NCBI GenBank assembly: GCA_963696025.1
Contig: CAVOII010000007.1
Span: forward strand, 186,001-250,000
From: JABCYV01 sp963696025
GTDB lineage: Bacteria > Acidobacteriota > Terriglobia > Terriglobales > Acidobacteriaceae
Reading direction: 5' to 3'
Length of the DNA stretch: 64,000 bases
Positions 17,014 to 25,095 of the stretch are shown here, piece after piece. Each line of letters begins with the position of its first letter. The first letter of the stretch is position 1. Made by a program: the position numbers and the translations under genes. The notes below the pieces were generated by a model. The model was not told where the DNA came from. It searched no databases and saw only the letters and a program-made list of their open reading frames with translations.

Positions 17014-17649
17014 TTGCATATCTCAATGGTTCCAACGCGAAGTAACTTGCAGGCCCTTGACGAAGAGACGGTAGAGCGCATCGCGAACGATTTCCAACCC
17101 CGGCTTCTGATGTTTCGCCTGCAGCATTACCAAGAGTTTCGTCTAGAGCCCCTCGATCTTCCGAGCTGGGGCCCTCGCATGCGAGACCTGCTACGTGCCT
17201 TGGTGCTGCCCCTGATAGACGTCAAGGACGCTCTCGTTCCACTCCTCGAGGCTATGGTAGATCAAGAGCGTCACGCCGTGATTGAAAAGGCGCATGAGCC
17301 CGAGGCGCTGGTTATCAGTGCGCTTTTCGGTTACTGCCACGACAAGGAATCCACGACTGTGCTCGTTGGCCAGATCGCCTCCCAGGTTAATGTATGCCGA
17401 AAAAGAATTGGTGAGGAGGCTGACCTAAAGCCCCGAGCTGTGGGTTCGATTCTGAAATCTTTAGGACTCACAACAGATAAGCTGGACAGTTTTGGCCGCG
17501 GTTTGCACCTCACGGTTGCAGTGAGACGCAGAATTCACCAGCTACTACAAATTTACAAGCTCACGCCGACCGATCCGGCACGCGTCGGAGGATGCTCCCT
17601 GTGCGAAGAAATGATGAGCACTGACGGTGCGGGACCTTCCGTAAACTAG
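17014..17649 (+). pseudogene. probable 5'-truncated remnant resembling the C-terminus of a primase/helicase-type ATPase
   Basis: The frame is open from 16921, with TTG at 17014 and ATG at 17026 as possible starts. Up to 211 residues read ALDEETVERIANDFQPRLL, RDLLRALVLPLID, VGQIASQVN, PRAVGSILKSLGL and FGRGLHLTVAVRRRIHQLL. From memory this resembles the region following the ATPase core in P4-primase/DUF927-like proteins of Acidobacteriota, where the pattern ends in a winged-helix-like VGxxLKxLGL segment. Codons upstream of the first start (SSRALHISMVP) also look like part of that region, so the original protein was longer and its 5' end is gone. It could still be expressed. Family assignment is tentative. 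Confidence 0.4.
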
Positions 17650-17669
17650 AGTCGGGGTAGCTCCACCGA

Positions 17670-17693
17670 TGAACGTGTGAACGTTATGAACGT
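17670..17693 (+). repeat. three direct repeats TGAACGT
   Basis: TGAACGT occurs at 17670-17676, 17678-17684 and 17687-17693, spaced 8 and 9 nt apart, just after the primase-like remnant and just before a strong hairpin. The regular spacing resembles a small iteron or a regulator site, but three short copies may be chance. Confidence 0.5.
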
Positions 17694-17704
17694 TGCTTTG
17701 GCTT

Positions 17705-17750
17705 GGGTTCGGCCGCGGACTGGGACTCATCCCATCGAGCGGCCGAACCC
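17705..17750. repeat. nested perfect inverted repeat (long hairpin)
   Basis: Outer arms GGGTTCGGCCGC (17705-17716) and GCGGCCGAACCC (17739-17750) are perfectly complementary over 12 bp. Inside them TGGGA (17721-17725) pairs with TCCCA (17730-17734) around a 4-nt loop, so the whole 46 nt can fold into one long cruciform or RNA hairpin. No T-run follows on either strand, so a simple intrinsic terminator is not supported. It lies between the two decayed gene fragments and may be a mobile-element end, a recombination site or a REP-like element. Confidence 0.8.
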
Positions 17751-17847
17751 TGCGAGACCGGAAAACTGGGTTCTTTGTCGTTGTGCGACCCCTGGAGGTT
17801 TAGCCGCAACAAAGTATTACGAAACGAACCCAACAAGTGCTTTATTT

Positions 17848-18164
17848 TCAGCGGATGGATTGAACGGATGTTAAGAACTCAGTTCTTCGCAGCGGTGAGA
17901 GGCTGGCCGCGACACAACACAGCAGCCAGCTACCCTGGGCCGATCGTGCCGCCTGATTCTGGGCCGCAGCAAAACCGCTGTTGGTGTCGTTGTAGAAGAC
18001 CTTAACTGCGGCTCCAAACTTTGAAAGCAGTTCGCGAGTGCCATCGGTGGAGGCGTTATCGACGACAATTGTCTCGAGGGGCCGATATGATTGACGCTGC
18101 ACTGCATCCAAACACCTCTCAACATATTGAGCCGAATTGAAGGTATGATGAGAATGGAGACCAT
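17848..18164 (-). pseudogene. truncated, frameshifted GT2 glycosyltransferase copy
   Basis: From 18164 (ATG) down to about 17920 the minus strand aligns codon by codon with the first 80 residues of the intact GT2 gene at 15363-16424: MVSILI, then VQRQSYRPLETIVVDNASTDGT, then VFYNDTNSGFAAAQNQAARSAQG. A one-base deletion in the ATC-ACG-ACC region, about 19 bases after the ATG, breaks the frame, and homology stops where the NPD metal-binding site should begin. The remaining codons to the stop are unrelated. It cannot make a working transferase. Confidence 0.8.
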
Positions 18165-18202
18165 TAGGTGACTAGACTCCGCCCGTGCTGTGGGCATGCT
18201 CT

Positions 18203-19108
18203 CTATTCCGTCTTTTTCCAGACAGAATAAATCTCCCCCATAAAAATCGGCACCATCAAATCGCGGATGGCAGATCTGGAACAGATCCACTCCAAAGCTG
18301 GCGCCCAAGATACTCCATGTTGACGCATACGGTACGCAATGTACTTCAGAGTGAAGACTGCCGGCCTTCTTCCGAAGGCGACCAATTCCAGACTAGCACT
18401 CTTAGCTATCTGCTTAAGGCTGGCTCGATTGAAGTAGTTCAGGTGCTCCGGCAGGAAAAGGGGCCACGACCTCTTGAAGACTCGCGCCTGAAGGCTGTCA
18501 AGATCCGGCACGTTTAGTAGCATCCTTCCGCCGCCCTTCAGTAGCGAGGAAGCGAGCGCAAGGAATTCCCGGGGGTGCGGAACGTGTTCAAGGACATCCC
18601 ACATGGTGACGACCGATAAGGACGAAACAGGAATCGAAGCGGTCTGTAGCACACCATGAAAGACTTCCGCACGTCCTTTGAGCTCGCGCTGTGCCCGCTC
18701 GCAGAGTGCTGTGGATGGCTCTACTCCCACCCCCTCCCATCCTGCATCCGCGGCGAGATTGAGGAATAAGCCAGAGGCGCAACCGACATCCAGTAATCGG
18801 CCGGGTGGCGCCGCATACTTGTGCAGGATTCCCAGGTGGCGCCGAGCCGTTTTGAGTCGACCCCGGGCTTCCGCTTCATACACGTCTGCGTCTAAGTCCC
18901 GATACAACTCGGCCAAACGCTCTCCGTCGGGACGCGCTCGGGTGAACGCGAAGCCACATGCATCACATCTTAGAATGTCTCCCACGGATAGCTTCGTACG
19001 TGACGAGCCAAATGCATGAAGATCAAGGGCATGCTCAGGGCCCTTACTATGCAGCGTGAGTTTGTCGTTGCCGCAGACACCGCATAGTTCAGATCCCGTC
19101 GCAGGCAA
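18203..19108 (-). CDS. class I SAM methyltransferase with N-terminal zinc-ribbon-like segment
   Basis: A 301-residue methyltransferase. The first 60 residues hold two CxxC pairs (CGVCGN near residue 9 and CDACGF near 49), the zinc-knuckle arrangement found ahead of many sugar and small-molecule methyltransferases. The SAM site is GRLLDVGCASGLFLNLA, with SVVTMWDVLEHVPHP as the motif IV/post region and LLKGGGRMLLNVPD after it. It probably methylates a sugar or a chain terminus in this glycan cluster. Its stop lies 38 nt from the start of the GT2 pseudogene; upstream, a methyltransferase-GT2 fusion ends 3 nt before it, so the two are co-transcribed. Confidence 0.85.
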   Translation of the reverse strand: MPATGSELCGVCGNDKLTLHSKGPEHALDLHAFGSSRTKLSVGDILRCDACGFAFTRARPDGERLAELYRDLDADVYEAEARGRLKTARRHLGILHKYAAPPGRLLDVGCASGLFLNLAADAGWEGVGVEPSTALCERAQRELKGRAEVFHGVLQTASIPVSSLSVVTMWDVLEHVPHPREFLALASSLLKGGGRMLLNVPDLDSLQARVFKRSWPLFLPEHLNYFNRASLKQIAKSASLELVAFGRRPAVFTLKYIAYRMRQHGVSWAPALEWICSRSAIRDLMVPIFMGEIYSVWKKTE

Positions 19109-19111
19109 GCC

Positions 19112-20701
19112 CTATGTGCCCCCAGCGGCGTTACGGGTTCTTTCTTGGCTTTGCACCGCCGCCGCGTCCTTATCGACCTTCCGGTTGCCCCTGATCGAGC
19201 TTCCGTGTTGCAATTTGCCCCGGCGGCGCCTTTCCCTCAGAACAATACGGAGCAAAGTTCTGAAGTAGTCAGGCGCCACTCTTACAACTCGAAAAGAGGA
19301 ACTACCCATCCCAACAGTCCGGTTAATCCATGAAATCGGTACTTCTTTGATATCGTAGCCCGCCAGCAGAGGCTTCAGGCCGGTTTCGACGTTCGCCGCG
19401 AATCCAGGTTCCTCGATTTCGAGATCCTTGAAAATGTCAGCGCGATAGAGTTTGAGATTGTTTGACACATCTCGGACTCGTGGCAGGAGTAGCAGTTTCA
19501 CGAGGACGTGAAAGGCGCGGTTGCATACAATCTTTGCGAACGGGTAGTTAATCAAGACCGAGTCATAAGAGAAACGGCCGCCGATGGCTCCATCATGCCC
19601 AGCGGCGAGAACGTCGAACAGATCGCGGAATTCCGGCAGGATGTGGATGAAATCCGCATCCATCGTAAGCACATACCTGCCACTAGCGGCGGCGTAGCCG
19701 TCGCGAAGTGCTCTGCCAACACCATTGGGCGGCTTACGATCGACCAGCTTGACCCTCGGTTCTTCGTTTGCCAGTTGACGCGCAGCTTCAGCTGTATTGT
19801 CGTGGCTGTTGTCATTTACAAGGATTATTTCGTGAATATACGGCCCGTAAAACTTTATCAGCGACTGAACAAGAGGCTGGATGTTCATCGACTCGTTGTG
19901 ACATGGCACCACGACCGAGGTTGAGTCGAAGAGTGCCGGATGGACGGCCAAGCCACCGTCGCGAATGCGCACGGTACGCTCCCCCGGTTTCTTCGCCCAT
20001 ATAAACAGTGTGCCGCACAGTTCCTTGATACCAGGAGCATGCTCGATGATGAATGCCGCTGACTCCAGCAACCGAATCAGGCGACGTGGCGCGAGTGGAT
20101 GAATGATGTCAAACGGGACAATTTCGACGTTCGTAAAACCTTGGTGAGAGGCTTCCTTCGTAAGACGATCTTGCCGAAGCCCGATTTGGCAAGACGCATT
20201 TCCAGCCCAGCGGCCCAAGGGAGGAATTACATTTTTCAGAAGAACTTGCGGGTTCCAGAAATTAGCTTCAAAGAATAGGATCTGCCCGCCGGGGTTCAGC
20301 AGTTGATAAAGCAGGCTTAAATGCAGGGCGTACTGATCATGGCAAAGAATGGCGGTACCGACAATGTAGTCGAACTGCCGGCCTGCCAAGTCGGTGAGCA
20401 AGTCCTTGACTTCCAGGACTGTAGTGTTAGGGATTGACTTCTGACGAGCGCGTTCAACGAAGTTCTCATTGAAGCAGACGGCCGTAATCGGACACTCTCC
20501 ACCCAAAACTGCGGCAAGATGATCGGTCCATAATCCACTCCCGGCCCCGATCTCGAGAATTGAATCTCCCGGCAGCGCGTGAAAGCAGTGTCGGACCGTC
20601 ACTGCTCTCCACCGTAGCTTAATCGACGCTGTCCGCTGGTAGCGAACCCAGTAGGCTTCCCGCGCACGCTCCATCTCCGCGAGATTGGCTTCCAACACCA
20701 T
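19112..20701 (-). CDS. methyltransferase-GT2 (dolichol-P-mannose-synthase-like) fusion
   Basis: 529 residues from ATG 20701. A class I methyltransferase comes first (DSILEIGAGSGLWTDHLAA, then LLYQLLNPGGQILFFEA). A GT-A domain from about residue 260 follows: TSVVVPCHNESMNIQPL, EIILVNDNSHDNT, GRALRDGYAAASGRYVLTMDAD and NNLKLYRADIF, the pattern of polyprenyl-phosphate sugar synthases. It may load a sugar onto polyprenyl phosphate for the GT39-like transferase encoded nearby, with the methyltransferase acting on the same glycan. The start was moved 55 codons downstream because the longer frame overlaps the epimerase gene by 127 nt and an AGGAAAAGAG tract precedes this ATG. Confidence 0.84.
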   Translation of the reverse strand: MVLEANLAEMERAREAYWVRYQRTASIKLRWRAVTVRHCFHALPGDSILEIGAGSGLWTDHLAAVLGGECPITAVCFNENFVERARQKSIPNTTVLEVKDLLTDLAGRQFDYIVGTAILCHDQYALHLSLLYQLLNPGGQILFFEANFWNPQVLLKNVIPPLGRWAGNASCQIGLRQDRLTKEASHQGFTNVEIVPFDIIHPLAPRRLIRLLESAAFIIEHAPGIKELCGTLFIWAKKPGERTVRIRDGGLAVHPALFDSTSVVVPCHNESMNIQPLVQSLIKFYGPYIHEIILVNDNSHDNTAEAARQLANEEPRVKLVDRKPPNGVGRALRDGYAAASGRYVLTMDADFIHILPEFRDLFDVLAAGHDGAIGGRFSYDSVLINYPFAKIVCNRAFHVLVKLLLLPRVRDVSNNLKLYRADIFKDLEIEEPGFAANVETGLKPLLAGYDIKEVPISWINRTVGMGSSSFRVVRVAPDYFRTLLRIVLRERRRRGKLQHGSSIRGNRKVDKDAAAVQSQERTRNAAGGT

Positions 20702-20739
20702 CTGAGTCACTCTTTTCCTGCTTCTTAGTGTGCTCCCAA

Positions 20740-21813
20740 CTAGTGAGTCATCGAAAGCCTCGCCATTTGCGCGGCGTAGATCTCCTCCAGAATTCCACGC
20801 AGCCCATAAGTATATTTCCAACCGGGATAGTGGCGCTGAAATTTCCCCACGTCGGAGATGTACCAAATGTGGTCTCCGGAGCGGTTCTCTTCCCTGTACG
20901 TGTAGTTTAGTTTTTTTCCTGCGATCTGCTCGCAGAGAGTGATGGCCTCCAGAATCGAGCAGTCACAGTGGCGTGAGCCACCCATGTTGTACACTTCTCC
21001 GCACCGTGGGTTGCGGTAGAGCTCGTCAAATGCAGTCACCAGGTCATAGCTGTGGATATTATCCCGAACCTGTTTTCCCTTATAACCTAAAACTGTGTAC
21101 GGCTTGGAAGTAACAGTGCATTCCATTAGGTAAGCCAAAAAACCGTGCAGGGCGGCGCCAGAGTGCGCCGGACCAGTCAAACAACCCCCACGAAAACATG
21201 CGGTCTTCATTCCAAAATAGCGTCCATATTCCTGGACCATAAGGTCGGCGGCCACCTTGGATGCGCCAAAAACAGAATGCTTGGAATCGTCAATCGACAT
21301 GGATTCGTCGATTCCTTCTTTGTAACGGTGGTCGGGCGCAATCTCCCAGCGCGTTTCAAGCTCCAACAAGGGCAGCCGATTGGGTGTGTCTCCATACACT
21401 TTGTTAGTTGACACGAAGATGAATACCGCAGAAGCACAGAACTGCCGCGTGGCCTCCAGCAGCACAAGGGTGCCATTGGCGTTAACTGTGAAATCGGTAT
21501 GTGGGTCGCCTGCTGCCCAATCATGAGAGGGCTGTGCCGCACTATGAATGACTAGCGCTATATCGCTATTGTACTCGCGGAATATTTGTTCGACCGCATC
21601 ACGGTCGCGGATGTCGTGGTCAAAATGTTGGTATTGTTTGCCATATTTCTCTTGCAGCAGGCTCTTGTTCCAGGAGGTCGAGGCGGAGCTGCCGAAGAAA
21701 ACGGACCGCATATCATTATCGATGCCAACGATTTGAAACCCCTGCCGTGCGAAGAAATGGACTGCCTCTGATCCGACGAGTCCCGCAGAGCCGCTTATGA
21801 GCACTGTGGACAC
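20740..21813 (-). CDS. NAD-dependent sugar epimerase (CDP-paratose 2-epimerase-like)
   Basis: An extended SDR of 357 residues from the GTG at 21813, which has a strong GGAGGAGG site 5 nt upstream; the frame stays open 82 codons further but would run into the divergent gene's promoter. The Rossmann fold starts VLISGSAGLVGSEAV, with GIDNDMR as the adenine-ribose acidic end. The catalytic triad region is FVSTNKVYGD...HSVFGASKVAADLMVQEY, with a less usual Ser-Val-Phe-Gly in place of the classical YxxxK tyrosine, as seen in the RfbE/CDP-tyvelose epimerase group. FRGGCLTGPAHSG and RDNIHSYDLV support that group. It makes a modified NDP-sugar for the glycan. Confidence 0.83.
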   Translation of the reverse strand: MSTVLISGSAGLVGSEAVHFFARQGFQIVGIDNDMRSVFFGSSASTSWNKSLLQEKYGKQYQHFDHDIRDRDAVEQIFREYNSDIALVIHSAAQPSHDWAAGDPHTDFTVNANGTLVLLEATRQFCASAVFIFVSTNKVYGDTPNRLPLLELETRWEIAPDHRYKEGIDESMSIDDSKHSVFGASKVAADLMVQEYGRYFGMKTACFRGGCLTGPAHSGAALHGFLAYLMECTVTSKPYTVLGYKGKQVRDNIHSYDLVTAFDELYRNPRCGEVYNMGGSRHCDCSILEAITLCEQIAGKKLNYTYREENRSGDHIWYISDVGKFQRHYPGWKYTYGLRGILEEIYAAQMARLSMTH

Positions 21814-21897
21814 AAAAACCTCCTCCAATCTTCCGTTGTCAATGACGAGTCTACAACCAGAGACACAGATCGGACTCTTTATATCGTTCCGCAAGCC

Positions 21898-23493
21898 ATG
21901 CCATACTCCAGGCGTGCGAGAATCCGAAAGATGACACTCCGACGACCTCCTCATTCTCATGAGTTCGAAAAGCACAATGGTGTCGTATCGGGTGAAGACA
22001 GCGGCTCGTTCGCGGGTGATCCCGAGACCGTACGGGGAAAGTCCCGCCTTTCCATACATACCTTTCTTGCGCTCGGGGTTATCGGAGTTGCCGCTGCCTG
22101 GCTCAGGCTACATCGACTGGGTGGGCACGATCTTTGGCTGGATGAGGCATATAGCGTTCTTTTCGCGAAGATGCCAGCCGGAAGATTCTGGAAGCTAATG
22201 TGGAGCCGGGAGGGCAATATGCTCCTTTACTACTTGGCGCTACGAGCATGGATGCATCTCGGCGATACGGAAGGCGTGGTCAGACTTCTGTCGGTCGTTT
22301 TCGGAGTGGCCTCTATTCCAATGATTTATTTTCTGGGGCGGGACCTCTTCAGTAGAACAACCGGAATGATTGCCGCCGCACTGCTTGCAGTGCACGAGCT
22401 CCACATCTTTTTTTCACAGGACGCTCGCAGCTACACGCTTCTAGTCTTCCTTCTCCTGTGGTCAGCTTGGCTCTTCGTTCGTCTTGTCCGGTTTCCGGAC
22501 CGCAGGCTTTACCGAGTCATTTATCCGATAGTCAGCGGGCTAGCCATGTATGCGCATCTCCTCGGTGCGCTGGTAACTCTCTCGCAGTGGCTCTCGCTGA
22601 ACCGTGTCGGCGCGAGGCGCTTGGGGTGGAAACGTTCGTTGGGCGTAGTCGCTACATTCTTCGTTGTAGCGCTTCCCATGGAGGCATTTGCCATTCTAAA
22701 GAACAAGGGTCAACTGGACTGGACACCACCTCTGACAGTCAGCGGTTTCGTCGAGGGTATGTACGCGATCACCGGAGGCGGGGGAGCCGTTTTGCTTTTG
22801 CTCTACCTGGGCCTGGGAGTCCTGGCAATAATTGAAGGCTATCGGTCTGGGTCAGAGGAACTAGCCCTATCCACCAGACTGTTGTCACTCTGGGTCGTTT
22901 TTCCAATCATTGTGATGATCTTTTACTCCCTCCACAAACCGCTGTTTTATTGGCGTTATCTCATGATGTGTCTCCCGGGGGTAATTCTTCTAGCGGCCGA
23001 AGGTGTCACCATCATCAAGAGATCCAGACGCTGGGTGGCATGGGCATGGCTACCGGTGGTTCTGCTCGTTGCTGGCATCTCATTTCGCGCTGCTTGGCAC
23101 TATTTCGATGCACCGATATGGCCGGATTGGAAGGCAGCCACAGACTTCGTTTTGGCAAACGAGCGTCCCGGAGACGCGGTCTGTTTCAGCGGGAACGGAG
23201 CGGCGCCTTTTCTGTACTACATGCAGCGAGAACGGCGGCTTGACTGGCGTACTCTGCCAAACGAGCGGTATAGCCACGGGGTACGTTGCCTTGGCGACTT
23301 CCCGGAGAAGGTGGCACAAGCAAACAGCGGCTATCGACGCGCCTGGCTCCTTAGTACGGATGGTGGGGAACAGCAGTATGAGTGGATCCTTAAATTACTG
23401 ATACCTCGGTTCGGGCCGCCTGCACCACTAGGATCGTTTGCTTGCCCACCTGGAAAGATCAGTGTGAACCTTCTTTCCGGGACAAATGGTTAG
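21898..23493 (+). CDS. GT39/ArnT-like membrane glycosyltransferase
   Basis: A 531-residue polytopic protein with about ten membrane helices after a soluble N-terminus of some 50 residues. The first periplasmic loop carries LGGHDLWLDEAYSVLF, the DE-type catalytic loop of PMT/ArnT-class (GT-C) enzymes that use polyprenyl-phosphate sugars, and HELHIFFSQDARSYTLL follows in the second loop. The C-terminus (RFGPPAPLGSFACPPG) is extracytoplasmic. It probably transfers a sugar from undecaprenyl phosphate to a glycan or lipid in the periplasm, with the GT2 fusion at 19112-20701 as a plausible donor maker. ATG 21931 is an alternative start. Confidence 0.8.
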   Translation: MPYSRRARIRKMTLRRPPHSHEFEKHNGVVSGEDSGSFAGDPETVRGKSRLSIHTFLALGVIGVAAAWLRLHRLGGHDLWLDEAYSVLFAKMPAGRFWKLMWSREGNMLLYYLALRAWMHLGDTEGVVRLLSVVFGVASIPMIYFLGRDLFSRTTGMIAAALLAVHELHIFFSQDARSYTLLVFLLLWSAWLFVRLVRFPDRRLYRVIYPIVSGLAMYAHLLGALVTLSQWLSLNRVGARRLGWKRSLGVVATFFVVALPMEAFAILKNKGQLDWTPPLTVSGFVEGMYAITGGGGAVLLLLYLGLGVLAIIEGYRSGSEELALSTRLLSLWVVFPIIVMIFYSLHKPLFYWRYLMMCLPGVILLAAEGVTIIKRSRRWVAWAWLPVVLLVAGISFRAAWHYFDAPIWPDWKAATDFVLANERPGDAVCFSGNGAAPFLYYMQRERRLDWRTLPNERYSHGVRCLGDFPEKVAQANSGYRRAWLLSTDGGEQQYEWILKLLIPRFGPPAPLGSFACPPGKISVNLLSGTNG

Positions 23494-23533
23494 GCCGCCG
23501 CCGTGTCGTTTCCTGGTATCCCCGAGGACGCGC

Positions 23534-25009
23534 TCAGTGCGCTCCTCGGCTCGAAAGCACGGTAGGAATTGTCTTTAGCAAAATCTTGAAATCCAACCAA
23601 ACCGACCAGTTGTCGATATAGAGAAGGTCGAGCCGCACCCAGCGGTCGAACTGCAGGCGACTGCGTCCCTCGAGGGCCCAGAGGCAGGTCAGACCAGGCC
23701 TCATTCGTAGACGGCGACGCTGCCAAGGTTCGTACTGTTCCACTTCGGCAGGCAGGGGCGGGCGCGGCCCCACCAAGGACATGTCCCCGTGCAAAACATT
23801 CCAGAGCTGTGGGAGCTCATCCAGGCTCAACATTCGCATCCAGCGCCCCACTACCGTACAGCGGGGATCATTGCGCATTTTGAAGACCGGACCATCGACC
23901 TCGTTGAACTCCTCCAAATGAGGCAGAAGCTGGTCGGCGTTCGAAACCATGGAGCGAAACTTCAGTAGGGTAAATCGCCGGCCTCCCAGGCCGCAGCGGG
24001 TCTGGCGATAAAAAACCGGGCCTTTTGAAGTGAGTTTTATCAGGAGGGCAAGAACCAGAAACACTGGAGAGAGCACAACCAGGGCCAGAGCCGAAATAGT
24101 TACGTCCAGCGCTCTCTTGAACAAAAGAGCGAAATCATTCTGCGGCGTGCTGGCAAACGTCAGCAGCGGAATCTCCGCCAAATGCTCGACGAAAACATGG
24201 GAGAAGCCTCTCGGTAAGAAGTCGAGCTGAACCCGCATGTATACCCCTTCCTGCTCACACTGCTGCATGAGAGGCTCAAGCTTGGTGAGATCATCCCTCC
24301 CCACCGCAAATAGAACCTCATCGACCACGTGATTATGCAGCAACTCGGAAACCTGCTCCACCGGAAGGATCGAATAGTCTCGTCGCAAACCCAGCAGCGG
24401 GCTTGGCCTCTCATCTCCGGGATAAACGAAGGCGACCAGGCGAAGACCGAAGCTTTCTCCCTCTTCCAGCAGCGAGGCCAACTTGAGTGCTCCCGCCGTG
24501 GTTCCTACAATCACAAAGTGCCGATGGTACTCCGGCCTCGCTCTGAACCATGTCCCTCCGACCAGCAGAAGCCAGCGACTGGCCGCGAGTACCAGGAACT
24601 CGAGAACCGAAAAGGCCAACAGAAAACTGCGGCTAACGTATTCCCCTTGCAGCAAAAACAATCCTGCAAACAGCGACAGAACTCCAAATAGACTTATCTT
24701 GACGACGTCGCTCGCTATGTCGCGCGGACGCCGAATTTCAACCTGCTGGTAAGCTCCCAAAGCGTATCCCCAAAAGGGAAACACTGGCAGTGCAGCCAGC
24801 AAAATAGGCAGGTAGGTTTTAAATGAGTAGATCGCAGAGTTATGCAGCCAGCCCTTGCTCCCAGCCCACACGCGAATTCCATAGGCAAGCAGGAATGCGA
24901 CAGCGGTAGCAATGAGGTCATTGACTACAAAGCTAGAAGCGATAAGACGCGCACGACGAGCAAACATTTCTAAGCCTGCATCAGCTAGGAAAAATTTAGC
25001 ATACCCCAA
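23534..25009 (-). CDS. undecaprenyl-phosphate glycosylphosphotransferase (WbaP/CpsE-like)
   Basis: A 491-residue polyprenyl glycosylphosphotransferase. Residues about 20-140 contain four membrane helices, a CoA-binding-like Rossmann domain follows (HFVIVGTTAGALKLASLL), then a fifth hydrophobic helix (TISALALVVLSPVFLVLALL) and the catalytic bacterial sugar transferase domain: GPVFYRQTRCGLGG, LLKFRSM, DELPQLWNVL and MSLVGPRPP. It starts glycan synthesis by moving a hexose-1-phosphate onto undecaprenyl phosphate at the cytoplasmic face. ATG 24967 is an alternative start. It lies divergent from the O-antigen ligase gene and convergent with the GT39-like gene. Confidence 0.92.
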   Translation of the reverse strand: MGYAKFFLADAGLEMFARRARLIASSFVVNDLIATAVAFLLAYGIRVWAGSKGWLHNSAIYSFKTYLPILLAALPVFPFWGYALGAYQQVEIRRPRDIASDVVKISLFGVLSLFAGLFLLQGEYVSRSFLLAFSVLEFLVLAASRWLLLVGGTWFRARPEYHRHFVIVGTTAGALKLASLLEEGESFGLRLVAFVYPGDERPSPLLGLRRDYSILPVEQVSELLHNHVVDEVLFAVGRDDLTKLEPLMQQCEQEGVYMRVQLDFLPRGFSHVFVEHLAEIPLLTFASTPQNDFALLFKRALDVTISALALVVLSPVFLVLALLIKLTSKGPVFYRQTRCGLGGRRFTLLKFRSMVSNADQLLPHLEEFNEVDGPVFKMRNDPRCTVVGRWMRMLSLDELPQLWNVLHGDMSLVGPRPPLPAEVEQYEPWQRRRLRMRPGLTCLWALEGRSRLQFDRWVRLDLLYIDNWSVWLDFKILLKTIPTVLSSRGAH

Positions 25010-25095
25010 GCGCAGGTGCTACGCATATAACATTGCAGCAGCATGGGTAAAGTGTTTGACAACGTACATCATTCGGGAAAGGCGCGTATAGTCAA

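Noticed and set aside
20702..20866. 55-codon N-terminal extension of the methyltransferase-GT2 fusion
   Set aside because: It overlaps the epimerase gene's coding end by 127 nt and an ATG with a purine-rich site follows it.
21814..22059. N-terminal extension of the epimerase
   Set aside because: The strong GGAGGAGG before the GTG at 21813 and the Rossmann start there show the true beginning; the extension would cover the divergent promoter.
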